A DNA stretch of 64,000 bases from Hymenolepis diminuta. Lineage: Eukaryota > Platyhelminthes > Cestoda > Cyclophyllidea > Hymenolepididae. The translations under genes and the position numbers were made by a program. The notes under the pieces were generated by a model. The model was not told the origin of the DNA. It saw nothing but the letters and a program-made list of their open reading frames with translations, and did no database searches. The DNA is taken from NCBI GenBank assembly GCA_900708905.1, contig CAADRB010000059.1, forward strand, positions 196,387-260,386. Direction: 5' to 3'. The stretch's first letter is position 1, and every line of letters starts with the position of its first letter. Shown piece by piece: positions 59,815 through 64,000 of this stretch.

Positions 59815-60942
59815 ACACTAATTAATTAATTTAATTGTGAAATACAAATATGGCACGAAACTTATCGCCATGTAGGGATGATGCATGGGAGTTTAAACAG
59901 TCGCACCTATCGGGGTCACTGGACTCGTCTGGTAGCAGTAACAAATGAGGAAATTAAGTGGATTGGGGTTAGCGCTTGGGGGAAATTTTTCCCAGCGGAA
60001 CACTTTGGTCCAAACAAAACAAGATGCGTCTACATTGGAAGAATATTTTAATGGTAAATCAGGGAAATGATAATCGAATGCATTCAGAAGTGAGAGGGAT
60101 AAAGACGTAAGTAGAACTTCAGAAAGGTGAACAATCATTTGTCAGTTCTAGCAACCAAAATAAGACTGACAAACACGAGATGAGCGTGGAGTGAAGTCCA
60201 GCTGACTACGGACTTGATCAAATGTTAAGAAGACTGCTTGGTTCAAATGCGATTTGCTATTTTCCGTTCGCAATATGAGCATTTGACGTCAGTCGATATG
60301 ATAATCCGAGTAGGTACAAATAGTCACTTTTTATTCACTGAATCTGTTGAATACTTCCAAATTCCAAGTGATTATAGATCTTGGAACAATGTCATCTGGT
60401 AATAGGAAAAGAAACTCACGCCATTTAAAAGTTACGAGTGGCAGAAGATTGAATACTCCTTAACTTCCACACCTATTACAATGGGAGAGGAATGTCACGA
60501 TATGCTCTCATGCTCTATTAAACGCAACCATTAAAAATAATAAAATATTTATTAATTTTTCATGCCCTTCAGTAACAAGACTTCGCACAAAATTGTGCTG
60601 AGCGTCAACTCACTAAGGTACCGCGACATTTGAAATGCGCAACGATTCACATTTGGAAGTCATATAAGATCTTCTATTTTTATCAGAAATTTCGAATAAA
60701 CGTTGTTCTTTGTCCAAAATTAATTTTAAACTTCTATTGGCTGGATCCTACAATGTGATTTTCTCATTAAGATACACAGTTGCCACAGGCAAGTACCATT
60801 GTTATGTGGAACATGAAAGATAATGTGTTCAGCATATTTTCCAAACGCTTTATTGAATGTGGCCAACTGAACTTTGATGTCAGTTGATTGAAAAATCAAA
60901 TCCGATTTCAATTAAAAATCTGCTAAAATGTAATAATGTGCC
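59815..60942. other. interval between the Ser-rich gene and LTR element B
   Basis: Stop-dense AT-rich DNA; minus-strand frames at 59893-60138 and 60726-60911 have no support. Confidence 0.5.
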
Positions 60943-61195
60943 TGTTATATAATAAGAAAATAATATTTCTCCCAAAGTAATTCTTCTTTGTCAGATTCCT
61001 TATTTTCCACCTTTTAATTTTTGCTTATTCAAACGGATTTATTTACATTACGGTTGTAAATGGCGCAGAACATAAATCGGCCTATCGAAATGAAAAAGTG
61101 CGTCTTGTATTGAAATAGTGGTTTGAGTCGTTTTGTATTGAGGTGCCGTCGGGTCGTGTTTGTAACTGGTGCAATGTCTTAGGGAATCTAAGAGT
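60943..61195 (+). repeat. 5' LTR of element B, 3'-truncated
   Basis: Begins TGTTATATAATAAGAAAATA and contains TTATTTTCCACCTTTTAATT and GGGTCGTGTTTGTAACTGG. It loses homology after GAATCTAAGAGTCG, where the element-A and 3'-LTR copies continue for about 50 bp more. Confidence 0.65.
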
Positions 61196-63018
61196 CGTAA
61201 TCCTCTTACGGGGGAAAATTTTGCAACATGGTATACTCATTGTCCTGATATTAATAAGAACGACATGGCAGATCTCCCCCACGCCACTCGAATTACCATG
61301 CTGCTTCGTGAACTTAACAGAAGCGACAATTAGCTATGCTCGTCCTACTTTCAACCGATGGATCCTGCCGATCTAACTTATGAAAAGATGTTTGGTAAGT
61401 TAGGTTCGGTCGCTGATGACAGCAATTCTCTCTTCAATTTGACCATAAGTGGAGATGAGAATGTTTGCTATCATATGGGTATCGTTAACTGACTTTGCAC
61501 TAGTTTCCGATTTGGTTCTCTCGAAGAAAACTAATTCAGAGGTCTCATTTTCATTCTTGGTCTTCGATCTCCTTACCATGGTGTGGTTCGACTCAAACCT
61601 CTGTCCCTCTTTAATAAGAAACCCGATATCAAGAAGTCTCGTCACAGACCCGAATCTGCTACAGGACCGTTAACAGCAAGTGTTCAACTCGAAAATGACA
61701 TATCATCCATCGACCAGGAGGACCCACTCTCCATCGGATAATTATCCGACGGATATCAGAAGCAGTCACTCCTAAGATGCCGATTTTGTGGAGAAAATCG
61801 TTATCATCGAGACTCCCCTGCCGAAGACGTCGTTGCCAGAAATGCATTTACAATGGCCACAAATAAGACTTCTACCAAGGATCTTCTACGAACAGTTCAA
61901 CGAGGCAAAACAAGAGAGCATTAACTCACACGAGACAGAGTTATGATCGACTCTGGTCCTGATATCTAATGCTGTGCGACTCTACATATCGATGAGATGC
62001 GAAGCTACATTCCCGAAGAAGACGATCTTCAATAAGTGCCACGTTACAGACTGAAATAATAACCTAATGTGCCTAGATTGGATAGGTGAGCTCAACCATA
62101 TTCAGTTCTCACGAAGAAAACAAAACAAGGTTCAGACATATACCTTCGAACCTACGAATGCGGGAAATCTTGTGAGAGGATGCAGCGTCTACATGTTGAC
62201 AAAATCTCTCATCCCTCTATTTATATTCAATCGCCGAAATCAGATTCTCCCAGGACTCACCTCTAACTTACCACTCCGGACACACTAAAGGTACGACATG
62301 GACTACGGTGAAAAATTTACATTCGAAAGTGTCCGATGTTAATCTACTCTCACCTACCACAAGCGGACCAGCTATCTCTATTTTCCATGAACTCATGGTG
62401 TACCAGAAATGCCCGTCACGGTCACAAGCACTCAGTTGGATTCTACATTTTGTCAAGCTTTGCTAAGATCGATCGATTATTTAGCTGAGGAGATCTCTCG
62501 TCGTGTTGGAACAGGCAGCCCCTGTAGCAGAATTTAGAGGTGAACCTTTGAAGAAAGCATTTGAAGAGATGTGGCTATCAAATCAACTTTGTGTTTCGAC
62601 AAAGTGTGACCCAATGCGGGTATATAGTGTAGGCGATCTTGTGTATGCCCTCAACCATAATTTAAATCACCAATGGACAGCTGTCACAGTCACCAAGCGG
62701 CATGTCGGTGATATGTACGACATGAAGATTGGTAAAGACACTTAATTTTGCAATCATTCAGACCAGGAGGGTCCGAGTTGGGGAATTGTCAAAGATATCA
62801 CTCTTTAAATGGTCTTGATGCTATTAAATTCTTGTGTCTTCTATCTTACAGCTCTCTAACTCCCGAGCAGCCTCGAATATCCGACATAGTGCAACGACGC
62901 GGACGAAACGATCAGGATAATAGCCCCCATGCACTACCAGGACTCCATGGCATTTCCTTCGTCTTCCGGCCGATCCCACGACAAAGACGGACAAGTGCTT
63001 AAATCCACAAACAGGCGT

Positions 63019-63322
63019 GTTACACATGAGATGATAATATTTCTCCCAAAGTACTTCTAGGTAAGATTCTTTATTTTCCACCTTTTAATTTTTGCTTATT
63101 TTCTCCCTTTTGTTGGAACGAATTTATCTACATAATGGTTACAAATGGCGCATGATATAAATCGACCTATCGAAACGAGAACGTGCGTCTTGTGGTGATG
63201 TAGTGATTTGAGTCATTGTGTATTGTGGTGTTGTCGGGTCGTGTTTGTAATTGGTGCAATGTCTTAGGGAATCTAAGAGTCCGTTACGGTATCCTACAGA
63301 GAAGAGGAGATTACAACAGTTC
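63019..63322 (+). repeat. 3' LTR of element B
   Basis: Begins TGTTACACATGAGATGATAA after ACAGGCG and ends near GGAGATTACAACAG. It is nearly collinear with the 5' LTR; substitutions and a short insertion (TTCTCCCTTTTGTTGG region) suggest an old insertion. Confidence 0.7.
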
Positions 63323-64000
63323 TATAGGACAATTATACCTTTTCCAGTTTGGAAGTGTCACAAAAGACGGCAAAATTAACCAATAAATTCATTTATTAGT
63401 GACAAAATGTTCACGCATAGCGCGAAGATTTTCAGAGAACAAAAGTTAATTGCTCTACAATTTTCCATAAAAATGGATAGTTGCTTGAATGAAATGCAGG
63501 TTGAAAGTCTCCAAAGGCGGTATATAGTCCGGCGCAACATAAATTTCAACAGTTGGAGCAGATACCCCGAGGATAGGAAATGATGTCCGTGCAGGAATAT
63601 GCATTTAGAGGACATTTCCTAACATCTGGCGACCCCTTCAAATGCATTTTTCAATAATTATATTCAATAAATATTAAATTTAATTTCAACTTTTGCAATA
63701 TCCAAATTTCGTATCGTCCCAGTAACATCTCTTTAGCGTGTGTATATGCGATGCCACCTACCACCACTAGTATCATTAACTGGATTTCAGACGTAGACAT
63801 CCTTTCGGAATAATCAATATGTGTGCTCTAAAGCTGACCTCACACTTCCCCTCTCCCTCTCCCTCTCTGACCCTGGTTAACTTAATAAAGGACAATTCCG
63901 GACAAAGCCAATGTCACAGAGGACATTCCTCAAATTAGGCACTTCCAGTTTCATCAATAAGTTCAATTGGTGGATTCGTAACTCCACACCATTTGCAAAC
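63323..64000. other. right end of window, no gene seen
   Basis: One minus-strand frame (63376-63615) is unsupported. A short CCCTCT repeat lies at about 63847-63868. Confidence 0.5.

Larger units (their letters stand above)
60943..63322 (+). mobile_element. decayed LTR retrotransposon B (same family as 41513-43797)
   Basis: Flanked by related LTRs, 60943-61195 and 63019-63322, both starting TGTTA and sharing ATAATATTTCTCCCAAAGTA. The internal part follows element A: gag-like remnants (61440-61640) and a zinc knuckle CRFCGENRYHRDSPAED near 61777, where the last Cys has become Ser. The integrase-like end frame is VYSVGDLVYALNHN, then KRHVGDMYDMKIG (62503-62745). Compared with A, the end of the 5' LTR, the putative primer-binding site and early gag are deleted around 61195. 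Coding pieces are frameshifted and no polymerase remains, so it cannot act on its own. Confidence 0.72.

Overview
This window looks like nuclear DNA of a parasitic flatworm, most likely a tapeworm (Hymenolepis-like). The inference rests on AT-rich intergenic DNA, intron-rich genes with many introns of only 31-42 nt, conserved animal housekeeping genes, and degenerate LTR, mariner and tRNA-derived repeats. No species assignment is possible from the sequence alone. There are two short assembly gaps (14565-14571 and 41264-41287).

Layout. 0-2 kb: TMEM115 (+) faces a small unnamed gene (-). 2-7.9 kb: AT-rich DNA with one weak exon candidate. 7.9-11.4 kb: ribosomal protein RPSA (+) and, after about 1.7 kb without a resolved gene, the exosome subunit MTR3/EXOSC6 (-) with four micro-introns. 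13.9-39.3 kb: a block of nuclear genes for mitochondrial proteins. It holds three paralogues of the mitochondrial S-adenosylmethionine carrier SLC25A26, all on the minus strand, with complex I subunit NDUFS2 (+) and ATP synthase alpha ATP5F1A (+) lying between the first copy and the other two. Copy 3 and copy 2 are only about 310 bp apart, and copy 2 has no start codon of its own. A dead mariner transposon sits in an intron of copy 3.

39-49.7 kb: repeat-rich DNA. It carries tandem copies of a non-coding repeat family, a decayed gag-bearing LTR element (41.5-43.8 kb) and a C2H2 zinc-finger locus whose exons do not all join in frame. 49.8-59.8 kb: two multi-exon genes I cannot name, on opposite strands with overlapping spans. 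One encodes a signal-peptide-bearing membrane protein (-), the other a basic, Ser/Asn-rich protein (+). 60.9-63.3 kb: a second copy of the LTR element, sharing a 395-bp identical island with the first.

Functionally, the central block unites methyl-donor import into mitochondria with oxidative phosphorylation. RPSA, EXOSC6 and TMEM115 are ordinary housekeeping genes for translation, RNA turnover and Golgi traffic. I rebuilt exons by hand from splice signals, phase and family similarity; no search was run.
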